Below, in pieces: positions 10,289 through 21,300 of a stretch of 64,000 bases of DNA. The position numbers and the translations under genes are program-made. Numbering within the stretch: position 1 is the first letter of the stretch; each line of letters begins with the position of its first letter. Source of the stretch: Takashimella koratensis (Eukaryota; Basidiomycota; Tremellomycetes; Trichosporonales; Tetragoniomycetaceae); assembly GCA_003116875.1 (NCBI GenBank), contig BCKT01000004.1, positions 1,794,891-1,858,890 of the forward strand, read 5' to 3'. Under the pieces are notes generated by a model. The model did no database searches and was not told the origin of the DNA. It saw only the letters and a list, made by a program, of their open reading frames with translations.

Positions 10289-11452
10289 CACGAGGGCGAA
10301 GAATAGTCGGTGTTTTCAAAGAGAATTTATCAGATCGTTGTCTTCTCATTCCTCGAAGAGACGCACTTGGACTGGTCATTAAATTAGACACGTTTTTCGG
10401 AATGGAGCGAAGATCTTGATGGTACTGTAGTCCACTAGGGCACAACTCTCCTAATTGTTTGTGGACGTTGGTAAAGGTCCTAAGCCGTGGGCTACATGAG
10501 TCTACTCTCACGTCCTCTCTGATATGTGTGTAGGGCAGTGGCCGGCGTTTTATCATTACACCACTGGGGAGGTCTTGCTTGTCAGGTATGGCATCTGAAG
10601 ACATCTTGAAGAGGCCCGAGCGGTCCCGAAGTACCTGGGATGCCGAGAGGGGACCGAGCGGGGTGGCGCAGGTCGAGGCCACGGAGAACAATAAAGACCA
10701 CTAGTAGGGGCGATGCAGCGCTGCGGCGCACGAGCCCGCGAGCGGCTGCGGCCTCGGGGAACGACGGAGATGCATGAACGACGCGCAAGCGGTCGAGGCC
10801 GATCTGGTGCATTTAAATAGCATTCTGTAGCGTCGAGAGATGAATCCCCAACCCGTTGAAACCTAACATTGCTCTTCCCCTCTGGACCTCACATAACAGT
10901 GGCGCGAGTATGTGAGAGTCAAAAAGAGGGCTGGGTGAGTGCGCTCCCTTGATCTCCTCGGGTGATCGCCAAACGCAACGTGCATACATTGAGCGCAAGC
11001 ACGCAGTACTACATTGATATGTTCATAAGGACCTCGGTTACGGTGATTGGCTGCCTTCGACGTTTTATTTGATATTGTTGCCATAACGGACAAGGCTTGA
11101 AAGGAGTGTCATTTCATGTGTCCATACGTGGTGTTTCACAGTCAAGCTTCACAGTCAAGCGCCGCGTTTCACGACAGCAGATGAAAGGGTGCCCATGAAA
11201 CGCGTATATGCTCCTTGGGCGCTGAGGAGAGACAACTGACGTATAACTTGAAAGGAGAGGTTGTCGATGTCGCTTAGTTGATAAGGCAAGTGAAGGGTGG
11301 AAGGCGCCGGCACAGGTTGAGAGATATTACAGTGGAGCTCGGTAAACATATATAAACAACAATTTCGGGTCACGACAACGACAATTTTTCAAACACTTTC
11401 AAGCCGCTCAAACAAGTGAACCCCGGTTACCGTCTTTCTTGACTTCATTAAC
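10289..11452. other. Intergenic region with TATA element before island member 3
   Basis: No convincing gene is seen in these 1164 bp. Around 10620-10760 there is a GC-rich patch (for example GCGCTGCGGCGCACGAGCCCGCGAGCGGCTGCGG, cut here only as description) flanked by AT-rich DNA. A TATATAAA box lies at 11349-11356, about 100 bp ahead of the ATG at 11453, a sensible core-promoter spacing. A short direct repeat of CACAGTCAAGC occurs at about 11138-11160. Confidence 0.4.
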
Positions 11453-12388
11453 ATGTCTCAGCTCTTTTCCACGAGGGAAGATGCTCAGACGCTTTTGGAA
11501 GCTCAGCTGAATGCAAAGCTGGACTCAGTGGAATGGTCTTTAGCCACTGATATCGACGCGACCGACGATAGAAACCAACAATTGCGTCTCCTTCGAGGTA
11601 CCCACTACCAAGCCTTGAGCAAAGCACAGTATCAATCGATCATAAGTCAGATTTCCGAATTTGTTTTCAGATCTCTGGAAGTCTTGTGGAGCGATGAAGA
11701 GTCGGAGGCTCGATGTCTTCACCCAAAGGTGTGGTTCCGTTTACCTAACGAGCAAGACGTCTCCGAAAAAAGACCACTCAGAGCAGTCGAACTCGTGATG
11801 GAGTTGGGGTGTACGAAAGCCAATGGAGAATGGGATGATGGAACCGTTTCCACCTACCTTCTCGATTCTCGAAGGGAAAGAGGTTTCAGCGAGCAGCATT
11901 GGTCATATCTCATTAGTAACGCGATGTTTGAGAGCATCGGATTCACTGAGGTGGCCCTGGCAGAAGCCAAGACGGAGGTGAGCACGATTGCCGCCCATGT
12001 GGCGGAGGATTGCAAGGGTCTTATCGACACATGGGAGAGGTCCAACTCAAACGATGATTTGGGTGATCAGGCCCAGTCTAGGAGTGAACAGGACAAGAAA
12101 CTTAAACTCTCCGAAGAGCAAAGGTCCAAACTTGAGAAGGCCATGCAAAGCCCCTCTGTGGACATTGTGAACGAATGTCAATCAGGAGCTCGCAACTATA
12201 GAATTCCTGAAAGCGATGCCTTAACATACCTTGTTCGCGGATTCAACCCGATTATCGGCAAAGAAGGATACTGGTCCACTATGGACGTCGATTACAAGGC
12301 TGGAGAACAGGAGCTATTCGCAGTGCAGCTGTTTGGTACGATCGATGCACAGTGTGAGGATGGCTTCAGTGGATTAGGCTACAGGTAA
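11453..12388 (+). CDS. Island family protein, member 3 (unknown function, intronless)
   Basis: A single exon encodes 311 residues from MSQLFSTREDAQTLLEAQL. The family blocks are present but more diverged than in members 1 and 2. They are HYQALSKAQYQSI (A), VELVMELGCTKANGEW (B), FTEVALAEAKTE (C), LKLSEEQRSKLEKAM then CQSGARNYRI (D), and MDVDYKAGEQELFAVQ (E). The loop after block A is shorter than in the other members, which explains the smaller size. It ends DGFSGLGYR, and member 1 likewise ends near DGFWGMNW. A TATA box about 100 bp upstream suggests it is expressed. The protein looks soluble and function is unknown. Confidence 0.72.
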   Translation: MSQLFSTREDAQTLLEAQLNAKLDSVEWSLATDIDATDDRNQQLRLLRGTHYQALSKAQYQSIISQISEFVFRSLEVLWSDEESEARCLHPKVWFRLPNEQDVSEKRPLRAVELVMELGCTKANGEWDDGTVSTYLLDSRRERGFSEQHWSYLISNAMFESIGFTEVALAEAKTEVSTIAAHVAEDCKGLIDTWERSNSNDDLGDQAQSRSEQDKKLKLSEEQRSKLEKAMQSPSVDIVNECQSGARNYRIPESDALTYLVRGFNPIIGKEGYWSTMDVDYKAGEQELFAVQLFGTIDAQCEDGFSGLGYR

Positions 12389-12942
12389 CTCGATAGTGAA
12401 GAGACATACTTGGTGACCATATGCAATAGCTAATGAGAATGCACTGGCGCCACCACCAGAGGTATGGCTGACGGCACACGTTCGGGTGATGTTTCAATGT
12501 GCTCGCCTGTACTGATCTCCAGGGCCTTACACTTACATATGTCAGAGACTCAAGGAGTAACTGTAGAGTCAAATCCTGACGTCATAGAGCAGTTAGCATG
12601 CTTGCAAAAATGAAAAATTGCAAAAACGAAATGTCCTTTTTTCGTGACTTCCCGCAACAAAGTAGACGTAAACACCGCGTGAGTCATGGAAATGCGTGAC
12701 TCAGCGGGAACGAAGTGATAAACCTCAAGCTTGATGTGGAATAGGCCGTTGTGGTAGCTGAGTAAGCCTCTCCGGATCCTTTCAGTGTGTCGAGAGACCA
12801 CTTTCAGACCTGCCAATCATGCCCCGACGAGTGGTATTAGAAGATAACAACACTTAAAGACCGCTATCCCCATGACAAACTTCCTCTTGCTTCGCTCACC
12901 GTCTCACTTTGTTCTGACTTACTTGCATCCTCAACCACCATC
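12389..12942. other. Intergenic region between island genes
   Basis: The 554 bp contain no supported gene. Near 12600-12660 there is an A/T-rich stretch with near-repeats of TGCAAAAA (TGCAAAAATGAAAAATTGCAAAAACG) and a short inverted TGACTC/GAGTCA pair around 12684-12705. The region is probably the promoter of the gene at 12943. Confidence 0.3.
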
Positions 12943-13479
12943 ATGGCGAGTGCCTTGAAACAGAAACTCATTTCGAGAATCGAGTCTGAGTTGCAGCCCG
13001 ATTTGTGTTCTTTTCGAGACGTATATGAACGCACCGTTGACCTCATTCAATGGGGACTGAATCCGTCTTGTTCTCGGTCGTTACATACGTCGAAAGACCT
13101 CACGAAATTCGTGCTCGACAAACTGAACAAAAATTGCGCCTCGATTGTCCAACGGACACGCGATCAGATCCACAAAATTTCGCCCGGAGCCGGACCCCAA
13201 TCGAACGACTACTTTTGGGCGCTCGACCGCGAAGACTGGTCTATCCAGTCATTCATCATCTGGGAAGGGTCCCACTGTCGCCTCATTCTCGAAGCCAATG
13301 TCCAGTCCACTACCGGATCGAGCATCACTTACATTGCCTTCGATATCGATATCCTGGAGAGACGATCCTCTTGGATGTTCGAGGTGATCCCCGATGCAGC
13401 CAGTTCCGAGGCGGGCTGGTCGACCCCGGAAACCTCGACCCCGGAAACTTCGATCCCGAGTTCCCCTGACACTGATTGA
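12943..13479 (+). CDS. Small unknown protein, possible truncated island-family member
   Basis: A single exon encodes 178 residues from MASALKQKLISRIESEL. The middle part (LDKLNKNCASIVQRTRDQIH) loosely resembles family block D, and the following strand CRLILEANVQ...ITYIAFDID resembles block B or E. The clear CREKAAN signature is absent. The C-terminal 25 residues are Ser/Thr/Pro with a nearly repeated STPETSTPETS unit. The ATG follows a CACCATC context, and the gene lies between members 3 and 4 on the same strand. I would call it a shortened or rapidly evolving relative, but this rests on weak similarity and should be tested by profile search. Confidence 0.55.
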   Translation: MASALKQKLISRIESELQPDLCSFRDVYERTVDLIQWGLNPSCSRSLHTSKDLTKFVLDKLNKNCASIVQRTRDQIHKISPGAGPQSNDYFWALDREDWSIQSFIIWEGSHCRLILEANVQSTTGSSITYIAFDIDILERRSSWMFEVIPDAASSEAGWSTPETSTPETSIPSSPDTD

Positions 13480-14386
13480 ATCATTCAATCCGATTCCACC
13501 ACGTCCCCCTTCATTGTCGGTACCAGCCATACTGTTCATACTCTCATATGCATGTCCGCTGCAGGAGAAGAAACTGACTCCGACCGTTTCTCTGACTACA
13601 TACCCCAAAAGCATCGTCCTTTCACAGGGTACGGCTTTATTTTATGCTATAGGATTATGCACACTTTCTGCTCCCTCCATTCAGTCCCACTAAAGTCTCT
13701 CTACAGGGTTGTCGTTGTGGACAATGAGCTTTTGCCCCTCGTCTGAGGCGTGTTTTTCACGTCTGAGTTTCAGTCTCACCCTTGAGAGGTCAAGACAGAC
13801 AGTAAGGCAGCCCAGAAGGCTGACAGCGCATGACCCCTCTTTCTTCTGCCTCTTCTCCCTCCTCATCCCTTGTTTAGCCTTCCTTCAGAGCCTCGACTTA
13901 TGTAATTAGCAATTCATGTCGAATCCTGCAACAACCTTCACATGTCTGCAGCTCTCATTGCCATGTTGTTCATCTAAGGAGGCTGGGAGACGTATTGGCT
14001 GTGGGTGGAACAAGAGCTCGAGTCAACCAAGACGAGGAAGCCACTTCACCACTCCACCGCTCCATCATTCAATGGAGGAGCGCGTTGCACAGGAGCTGAG
14101 GTGAAAAGAAGGATTTTTCACTTCGTGTTTCGAAAGGCATGTGTACGCGAGCGAAGTCGAAAAGGCCTTCGACATGTTCTGTTTCTCAATCAGTTCAAGC
14201 GGCGTGAAGTACGGACACTTCCTCCCTCTTCCCTGTTCCCCTCTCTCTCTACCTCTTCAATCCCCTCTACCTCACCACCATACGTCGATCACAATGTGAC
14301 CCGAGTCAACCAACACCCTGAGCGAGTGGGTAAATCGGCTCTCGCTCTCGAGCAACGCGGCCGAGTTCTCCGACGCTTGCCAGCAA
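13480..14386. other. Intergenic region and leader before island member 4
   Basis: No separate gene is supported in the 907 bp. Short frames exist but lack start context or family similarity. From 14218 to 14280 the plus strand is a CT-rich tract typical of fungal promoter/leader DNA. It is followed by an ATG-TGA pair at 14294-14299 that is in frame with the downstream gene (see findings). Confidence 0.4.
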
Positions 14387-15457
14387 ATGTCGGAGCAAGT
14401 TACCCAAACACTTCAGACCTGGCGAGCTGCGTTGGACGCCACCGACGCTGGATCCAACTCGCAAATCGTCGATCGCATGGGAGCGACTCGTTTCAAAGAC
14501 TACACCGAACTTCAGCACAACTACTTGCTTGGCACAATTCGCCCGCTTGTCGACCACTCAGTTCGCACCATCTCCCAATCTCTTGAACGCAACTCGCCTG
14601 CCTTTCTACGAGACACAGCGGATGTCATGCTTTTCAAAGCCAACATTGGGGCCATACCCTGCAAAGCAAACGACGAGTTCGACGCCGACGAAGATGCCAT
14701 GACGACTGGCATCCGAGCCAGCCACGCAGAGGCAGAGCTTGACGGAGTTTCCTCGGGCGATCTTGTCATGATGATCAGCTGTTACGAGAAACAACCAACC
14801 ACCAATTCGCCGGGTCCGTATCCGAAATGGTTGTACGGTCTCGAACACACGATCTCAATTGATCTCGAGCACGGCGACTTCACTACTCGTTGGGCGTACG
14901 TTCCAGATGACGCGAAGCTGTACTGGGGCAAAAGTACAGACACAAAGTGCAAAGAGGCCCAAATGAGCTTCGACGTGTTCGCTGAAGGTCTCTACACGGA
15001 CATCATCGATCGAATGGCCCTCAAAGACAGCAACAATGAGAGTGAATCGATTTCGATTCCCGATGCCCTGTCGGTGCTCTCCCCTCAGCAGCTTGACTCT
15101 TTCAAACTTGAGCTCAAGAAAATGACGATCGAAATCGCGAGATGCCTTCGCAAAGCTCCAAACTACAAGATCGATGAGTCCGACGATCTCAACACCGATT
15201 TGGATGTCTCGTACTTTCATCACGATTCGTCGACGGATTCTGATTTCCAAAGCCTCGCCGCTTCTGAAAGGTGCAACGAACTCAGCGACAACGTTTTCGA
15301 AATCGATTACAGTGCGGGATCTCAGTCACTCCGGAAAATCAAAGTCGAAGGGGTCGTCGATCCCGGTGTGTCGCCCTCGGGGCTCCGAAGTCTGACTGGA
15401 GACTTGATCGGGGTCCCTGACGATAAGTTTTCGGGACGGCTTTCTGGGTTTGTTTGA
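14387..15457 (+). CDS. Island family protein, member 4 (unknown function, intronless)
   Basis: A single exon encodes 356 residues from MSEQVTQTLQTWRAALD. Family blocks are RFKDYTELQHNYLL (A), GDLVMMISCYEKQ and WLYGLEHTISIDL (B), STDTKCKEAQMSF (C), LSPQQLDSFKLELKK then CLRKAPNYKI (D), and FEIDYSAGSQSLRKIKVEG (E). Block E continues with a Gly/Ser/Leu-rich tail. The ATG at 14387 aligns with the start of member 1, so I prefer it, although the same frame stays open upstream to 14300. GC content and codon use are closer to the housekeeping genes than those of members 1-3. No known domain, signal peptide or membrane helix is visible. Confidence 0.75.
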   Translation: MSEQVTQTLQTWRAALDATDAGSNSQIVDRMGATRFKDYTELQHNYLLGTIRPLVDHSVRTISQSLERNSPAFLRDTADVMLFKANIGAIPCKANDEFDADEDAMTTGIRASHAEAELDGVSSGDLVMMISCYEKQPTTNSPGPYPKWLYGLEHTISIDLEHGDFTTRWAYVPDDAKLYWGKSTDTKCKEAQMSFDVFAEGLYTDIIDRMALKDSNNESESISIPDALSVLSPQQLDSFKLELKKMTIEIARCLRKAPNYKIDESDDLNTDLDVSYFHHDSSTDSDFQSLAASERCNELSDNVFEIDYSAGSQSLRKIKVEGVVDPGVSPSGLRSLTGDLIGVPDDKFSGRLSGFV

Positions 15458-15996
15458 GCCTTCTTCCAGTTGCGTTGCATGAATGTTTTGTTGTCGTGTG
15501 GCGCCTTCCATGGCTTGACAAGTACAGTAGCTTTGATGAAGCTAGCAACTGAGCTTAATTGTGCGAAGGCAAGGTGGTTCTGCTAACTGCAACCCAAAAC
15601 GAGGAGACGCCGCCCGCCAATCGCAACGTAGTGAGAAAAAAAAAAAGCCCCTTCAAAATACCATGTCAGCGACCGCGAGACTCCTTCCATTGGCGGTGAC
15701 AGGAGTGGGATTTCATTCTCCTTTAACATTTTTTATGTGTGGGTCTCGTTGGGCATAAGCAAAAGAAGGATGACCACCGTGAGGCTGTTCAAAATGACTG
15801 CCTCGGTCTTGGGGTGGAGAGGGGGAAAGTGGCACAGGACACTTGGGGTGAAGCATAGGGGCTAGACCCAGGAAGGCTCTGTCATCCTTTGAGCGGTGTC
15901 GGAGTGATCGTATCCAAAACCTTTCAGCGTGGAGCGGAGATGTAATTACGCCCACCAGGGTAAGAGCACTCGTCCTTCGCGCTTTATCCGTATTCT

Positions 15997-16062
15997 TCTC
16001 TTCATTGGCCTCTTCATTGACCTCTTCATTTCCCTCTTCATTTCCCTCTTCATTTCCCTCTC
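15997..16062. repeat. 12-bp minisatellite, unit CTCTTCATTTCC
   Basis: About five near-perfect copies of a 12-nt unit (CTCTTCATT plus GGC, GAC or TCC) lie head to tail. Three consecutive central copies are identical. The array sits in the likely leader of the broken gene at 16111. Confidence 0.85.
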
Positions 16063-16110
16063 CGTTGATAGATACCTCGATTGCATACCGTCGACCGCTA
16101 CTTCGTCCTC

Positions 16111-16805
16111 ATGAGGAAGTCTCGCGCCATACACTCTTCCTCGCAGAAGAAGACCTACAACTCTGCTCCAGAGGCGATTCACGCGGCTGAGAAATCAGTC
16201 AAGTTGGAGAGATACCTCGAAAGGGCCCAGATCAAGAGCCTCCGCAAAAAGATTGGCACTCACCTGAAAGAAATTGTCAGGATCGCCCGGGCGCAATCAT
16301 TGACTCTCTCCAATCCACTGTCACGACTTCTTTTTTCAATCGACCTACTAGAGATCTTTCGACAGAGCACCAATGGGAGACCGAGTACGCCCCCTTTCAA
16401 CAAGAGGAATGGACTGTGGAGCCGAGAATCACCGCTCTCGATGACTTCCTCGGAGAGTCCTACAAGCAGCTATCGCCGATCGACCGCGCGGCACCGTCAT
16501 ACCTCTTCACTCTGGCGACAAGCTTGAAAATGACAAAGGAGGGAAGCAGAACGAGCAAGGCGAAGGAGACGACCAAGACGACCACGACGACCAAGACGAG
16601 TCAGACCTTCTTCATGTGCGAGCTCAACCATTCTTTCACAGACGGTTTTGCTCATTTCCAGGTAATCTCGGACGGCAGACATCAAGACCACTGGAAGACG
16701 ATCAAGAGCAGTTGCCCTGCTACGTGGGCGGCAAGAGGATCTGGCCTGGGAGACGAGGCGGCGGTCGATGAAGGAGAGGCTTCAGATGATAATATTACAC
16801 AGTGA
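16111..16805 (+). pseudogene. Frame-broken relic in the island, possibly a family relative
   Basis: An ATG at 16111 opens a frame reading MRKSRAIHSSSQKKTYN. Its segment AQIKSLRKKIGTHLKEIV has the helix pattern of the region around family block D. Near 16280 protein-like sequence moves to another frame (…IIDSLQSTVTTSFFN…WETEYAPFQQEEW…), which stays open to a stop at 16805 and ends DEGEASDDNITQ. No good donor/acceptor pair joins the two frames, so an indel is the simplest reading. The 3' half has a Lys/Thr repeat (about 16545-16600). Either it is a decaying gene or an unusual intron was missed. Confidence 0.4.
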
Positions 16806-17254
16806 TTTGTATCTGAGTGACCGTTCTCTCACCCCCGCTATACCATCTCTCTCGAGTTCAGTTTTTTTTTTCTGCGTGTGAGGTAGCACTTTACTGGATA
16901 TACATTTAATGCAATGGTGGGGGGCAAGGAACTAACGGTCGAAGCGGAGTTGACATGTACTGCGGTCGGTTCGGGAGCTGCACTACGGGGAGGGCTCAAA
17001 CCACTGCGAGAGAGAACTCACCTTTGAGTGCACAGCCTCGTCCAGTGTTGAAACTCAGCTCCTCGTATTGTCCCTGTCCTTTGACCATGAGAGTCGAAAG
17101 GCAAGACGGGAGCGTGTCGGGGTCCAGTGGTCTCTCAGTTTTCTCCAATCCCTCCTACTTCCCCATTTTTCCTGACAACTCACTTCTCCAACCAAGAGTG
17201 ATTCCTTCGCCTGCTCTCTCCTCTGCTTCGTACTCTCCATACACTTCGCACACC

Positions 17255-17986
17255 ATGCCCACTCATCTCACCAAGTCTATCGACATCATGGATCCACGCA
17301 CCGTTTCCATTGTCGCGTCGCCTTCCGATTTCTCGGAAGAGGAAACGATCGGTTGGATCAAGTCTGACATCCACGAAAACGCCGTGCGAATCCGCTTCTC
17401 CGAATTGGAAGAATTGGAAGAGTCGGGGACGTCTGAGCTTTGCCTGGCGAGGTTCGAAGATTGGGAAGAAATGAAGCCCTTGCCGCTTCCTACTGGTTGC
17501 AGCCCCAATCTACAGGACTGCACTCAACACACCAAAAACACGGGACAGTTGCCGCCTCCGGATCTGTTCAGACCGCAGTACCCGAATTTTGGAGACGTGG
17601 TGCAAGCACTCCAGGACCAGTCTGAGCTGTTGTACGAGACGAGCAAAATGCACTCGAGCTTGGAACCCCACCTCTTGTGGAAGACGGAAATGCGGCTCTT
17701 CATGATTGACAAGCCCGACTCGAACCGATTGATCAGCCGATACGCCAAAGAACTCGTTTTCTGCCTAACCCGCAAGTCTTCCGAGACTTCAGGGGTTGAC
17801 ACGGTCCTTCGCGCCACGATCGACCCCGTTCTTGAGGAGGGATGCCGGTCCCTTCAGATTCGAACGATGGAGGAGGACAAAGCCGAAGCTCGAGAGAAAG
17901 GTTACTTCAACCTGGCGTACCCGGCCGAGTCTGACGAATCGAGGCGTGGCAACCTGGACGGGCTGGCGCTCATCAAGGAGACCTGA
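17255..17986 (+). CDS. Unknown acidic protein, possible distant island-family member
   Basis: A single exon encodes 243 residues from MPTHLTKSIDIMDPR. The frame is open further upstream, but the CACACCATG context and the CT-rich leader favour 17255. The N-terminal 60 residues are acidic with a run of ELEELEESG. The C-terminal part contains YAKELVFCLTRK and ATIDPVLEEGCRSLQIRT, which follow the spacing and hydrophobic pattern of family blocks D and E but lack the exact motifs. It is the last intronless gene of the island before RRP12. Function is unknown; homology to the four clear members is an inference. Confidence 0.55.
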   Translation: MPTHLTKSIDIMDPRTVSIVASPSDFSEEETIGWIKSDIHENAVRIRFSELEELEESGTSELCLARFEDWEEMKPLPLPTGCSPNLQDCTQHTKNTGQLPPPDLFRPQYPNFGDVVQALQDQSELLYETSKMHSSLEPHLLWKTEMRLFMIDKPDSNRLISRYAKELVFCLTRKSSETSGVDTVLRATIDPVLEEGCRSLQIRTMEEDKAEAREKGYFNLAYPAESDESRRGNLDGLALIKET

Positions 17987-18304
17987 GGGCGGAGGCTCGA
18001 CGGACGAGCCGGATGGGTAGACTTCCACTTCCTTACTACCCGACTACATTCATCTATACCGTCGTGTACACTTCTTCCCTCATCTTTACTTGACCTTCTT
18101 CGGTTTGCCTCTGCTCCACAGTGCTATAGTTGGCACCCTGCTTTCATGATTCCGACCCATGTCACGTGACCGATTTGATCCAGAGTGGAGGTTTTTCCAG
18201 ACAGGCAGATTTTTTGGAATTGCTGTAGTTCAGATTTTTCGAATAGGATCTCTCTCGTCACCACCACCATCCACCACCACCACCACCCCCGACCCCACCT
18301 CGCC
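17987..18304. promoter_or_regulatory. RRP12 promoter region
   Basis: This 318 bp spacer ends in a leader rich in CACCACCA immediately before the RRP12 ATG. A CACGTG E-box lies at about 18160-18170 within GTCACGTGACC, a palindromic bHLH-type site. No gene is seen. Confidence 0.5.
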
Positions 18305-21300
18305 ATGGCAAGCAACACGGCCCCTGCGTCGTTCGCGACCCAGCTCGCCAACGTTCGGCGCCTCACCTCTTCCAAAGAGGCGCACCAATCCAAGCCTGCG
18401 CAGCTCCTCGTCGCTATTGAATCCACCATCTCCTCTCAACTCTCTTCCTCCGGCACCTCGTCCACCCCAGTTCCTACCATCCCCCACAGCCCGACCGCCT
18501 ACTTCGCTTCACTCCTCTCCGTTCTCCAAAAAGCATGTGCGGACGAGATTGCCCCCGGTGAGACGGGCGAGGAGATCTCCGAGACTGAGAAGATGAGCGG
18601 TGGAGCTCTGATCCCTGCGATTCTCTACATCTTTGCCATCGTGGTCCCCGAGACACCTAGCTCGGTGGTCAACTCGAAACAATCGACATTGCTCGACCTC
18701 ATTCTCCCGCTTTACGAGACGGCACTACCTCACCCTCCTGCTCTTCGCGCCTTGCTCCAGATCACGACTTCGGTCCTTCTCTTTGCTTCGGCACAACAAC
18801 TCTCCACCCCGCTTCCTCGCAAGGCCTGGAACTACCTTCTTGAGCTCAATCTCGACCCGCGGCCCAAGGTACGGCATGTCGCTCAAGAAGGCGTGCGCAA
18901 GGTACTCACGACCCCTATCCCACCGAGGCTCACACCGGGGGCACACCCGTTCCTCCCCCGCGCGAGGGACTGGGTCACCGCCGTGCTCGACGAGGAGATC
19001 AAGGCCGGTAGTACTGGCGTCGTCTCGGGCAAGGGGAAGAGCAAGCAGGCCAAGTTTGCGGAAGGTGACGATGCCGAGGGAAAGAAGGCGATCTGGATTG
19101 TCCAGGGGCTCCGAGGTTGGGTCGCTGTCTGGGGTGACGAGGTGAGTGCTTGCTTGCTCAAATAGGATTCGATCTCGTCTTGCAAGGTCGTGTACACCGC
19201 TGACCTCTGCAGCAACTGGCCAAGCTGTGCTCCCAGCTGCTCGCACTCCCTCCTCACGAGCACCTCACTTCCCAAGTCTATTCCCTCCTCGCTCTCCTCC
19301 TCACTCCTCCTCCAGCCGACTCGACCGCTCCTGCCCCTTCTATCCTCTCCAACCTCTCAACCATTGTCGACTCTCTCCTCTCTTCCCCTCCCTCTCTCAC
19401 CTCGCGCACCGCCGACGTCCCTGCCTACCTCTCGGCCCTCACGTCCGCCCTCATCAAGATGTCGCACCAGGACACGCTCAGCCTTAACCAGTACCTCCCC
19501 AAGGCCTTTTCCTTCATCTTCCACGACGTGCTACTCGCGTCCTCCGACTCGACCGTCTGCAAGGCCGCGGCCGGTGCGATTGGGTCAGACGGGTTGATCC
19601 GGTTCTGCCTCAACGACGAAATGATCCTTTCTGCGCTCAACTACATGCGCCAGGGGTCACACGTTCCCGGAGCGAGGAAGAAGCAGAAGACACCGTTCAT
19701 CACGCGTGTGATCGACGCCGTCGCCGAAGGACTTGACAAGCACGCGCTCAAGATGACTTACCTCCTTTCGATCTTGTCGGCGCTCATCTCTCGGCTCAGG
19801 CTGAGGGTCACCGCAGGCGGTGAAGCCAAGGTTGACTACACCGGCCGAACAGCGGCGGAGGAGCTTCTGCTCGAACTTGTCACCGAGATTGGAGACTTGA
19901 AGTCGCAGAAGGGCTTCGAGGCGAAGGAGCAGGTTGACCAGGTGATTGGGACTGCGATTGAGGTCATGGGCGTCGAGCCGGTCCTCCGAGCTCTTCCTCT
20001 CAACATCGAGCCAGACGCGTGAGTCAGTTCTTGCATCTTGTTCGACGTGTAGCCGTACTAACTCCAGATCCTAGGTCTGGTCGAGCTCCTCAGCCCGGTC
20101 GCGCGTTCATGCTCCCGCTCATCCGCGGCAACACTTCCAACGACTCGCTCGCCTTCTTTGGCTCCTACTTCCGGCCCCTGTCCGAGCGTCTATTCGAGCG
20201 CAAGGTCGCTGCCGACGAAGGCGGGCGAGATGCCGAGGCGAAGATCTGGGACACGCTTGTTGGGCAGATTTGGGACTGTTTGCCAGGATTCTGCGAGATG
20301 CCCCGGGATGTCAAAGAGGTGAGTTGTTTTGAATGGATCCGAGAGACTCAAGCTGACTCAGTGGCTACAGGGGTTGTCGGGTCCGTTCTTAAGCCTCTTG
20401 ACCAACTTGCTCTACACTCAGCCGATGCTGCTCTCCTCCCTTATCCGTGCCCTTTCCCTCCTCGTCACCTCAACCCAACGTCTCCTCGCGTCCGCCACGT
20501 CCTCTGACGAGCTCCTCCGTCAATTCGGTGTCGACCAGTCCGGAGCTCAAGAGAACATGGAACACCTCAAGACTCTCGCCAAAGACATGGTCTCTGTCCT
20601 TCTCAACGTGTTCAGTAAACTGCCGCGTGACCAGCGCGCCGTCGTGGGCGACTGTATTGGTACCTGGGTTGGGATCATGACTGAGGGCGATATGATCGAG
20701 ACCTATACGACCATCGCCACTCACTTGTCGAACAACCTCGAGAACTCCGCGGCTCCCGCGGCCGGCGCTTCACCCGTCTCGCATACCATGCTCGACCTAC
20801 TGATGGTGTTTGTCCCGAACTTGCCAGCGGCACAGTCCGCCGCGCTGTTCAATGCGACTTCAACAAAGACAATGTTGGAGCACCACGACGCGACGGTCCA
20901 GAAGAAGAGCTACAGGGTGTTGAAGAGGCTCATCGAGGCTGGCAAGGTCGGCAAGGCCGCAGAGGGGCAGAAAATTGAGGAGTTTGTGGCGAGATTGAAC
21001 GATGTCGCTGCGAGGGTCGGGCCCGGTGCTCAGAAAGTAAGTCAATACGAGATGGGTTTAGGAAGAGACAATGCTGATTGGGAAACAGGAGCGATTGCAG
21101 CTGCTTTCGACACTTGTCGAGGCGCTTCCCTCCGACTCGCTGCACATGATTCCCGAGCTCTTGTCGGAGGCTGTGCTGGGTACCAAGGAGGTCAACGAGA
21201 AGGCTCGTGATGCCGGCTTTGATTTGCTCGTGGTTATGGGCCACAAGATGGCGCAGGGTGGGCAGGTCAAGCAGCCGGCTATGGAGGAGGACGAGGACAT

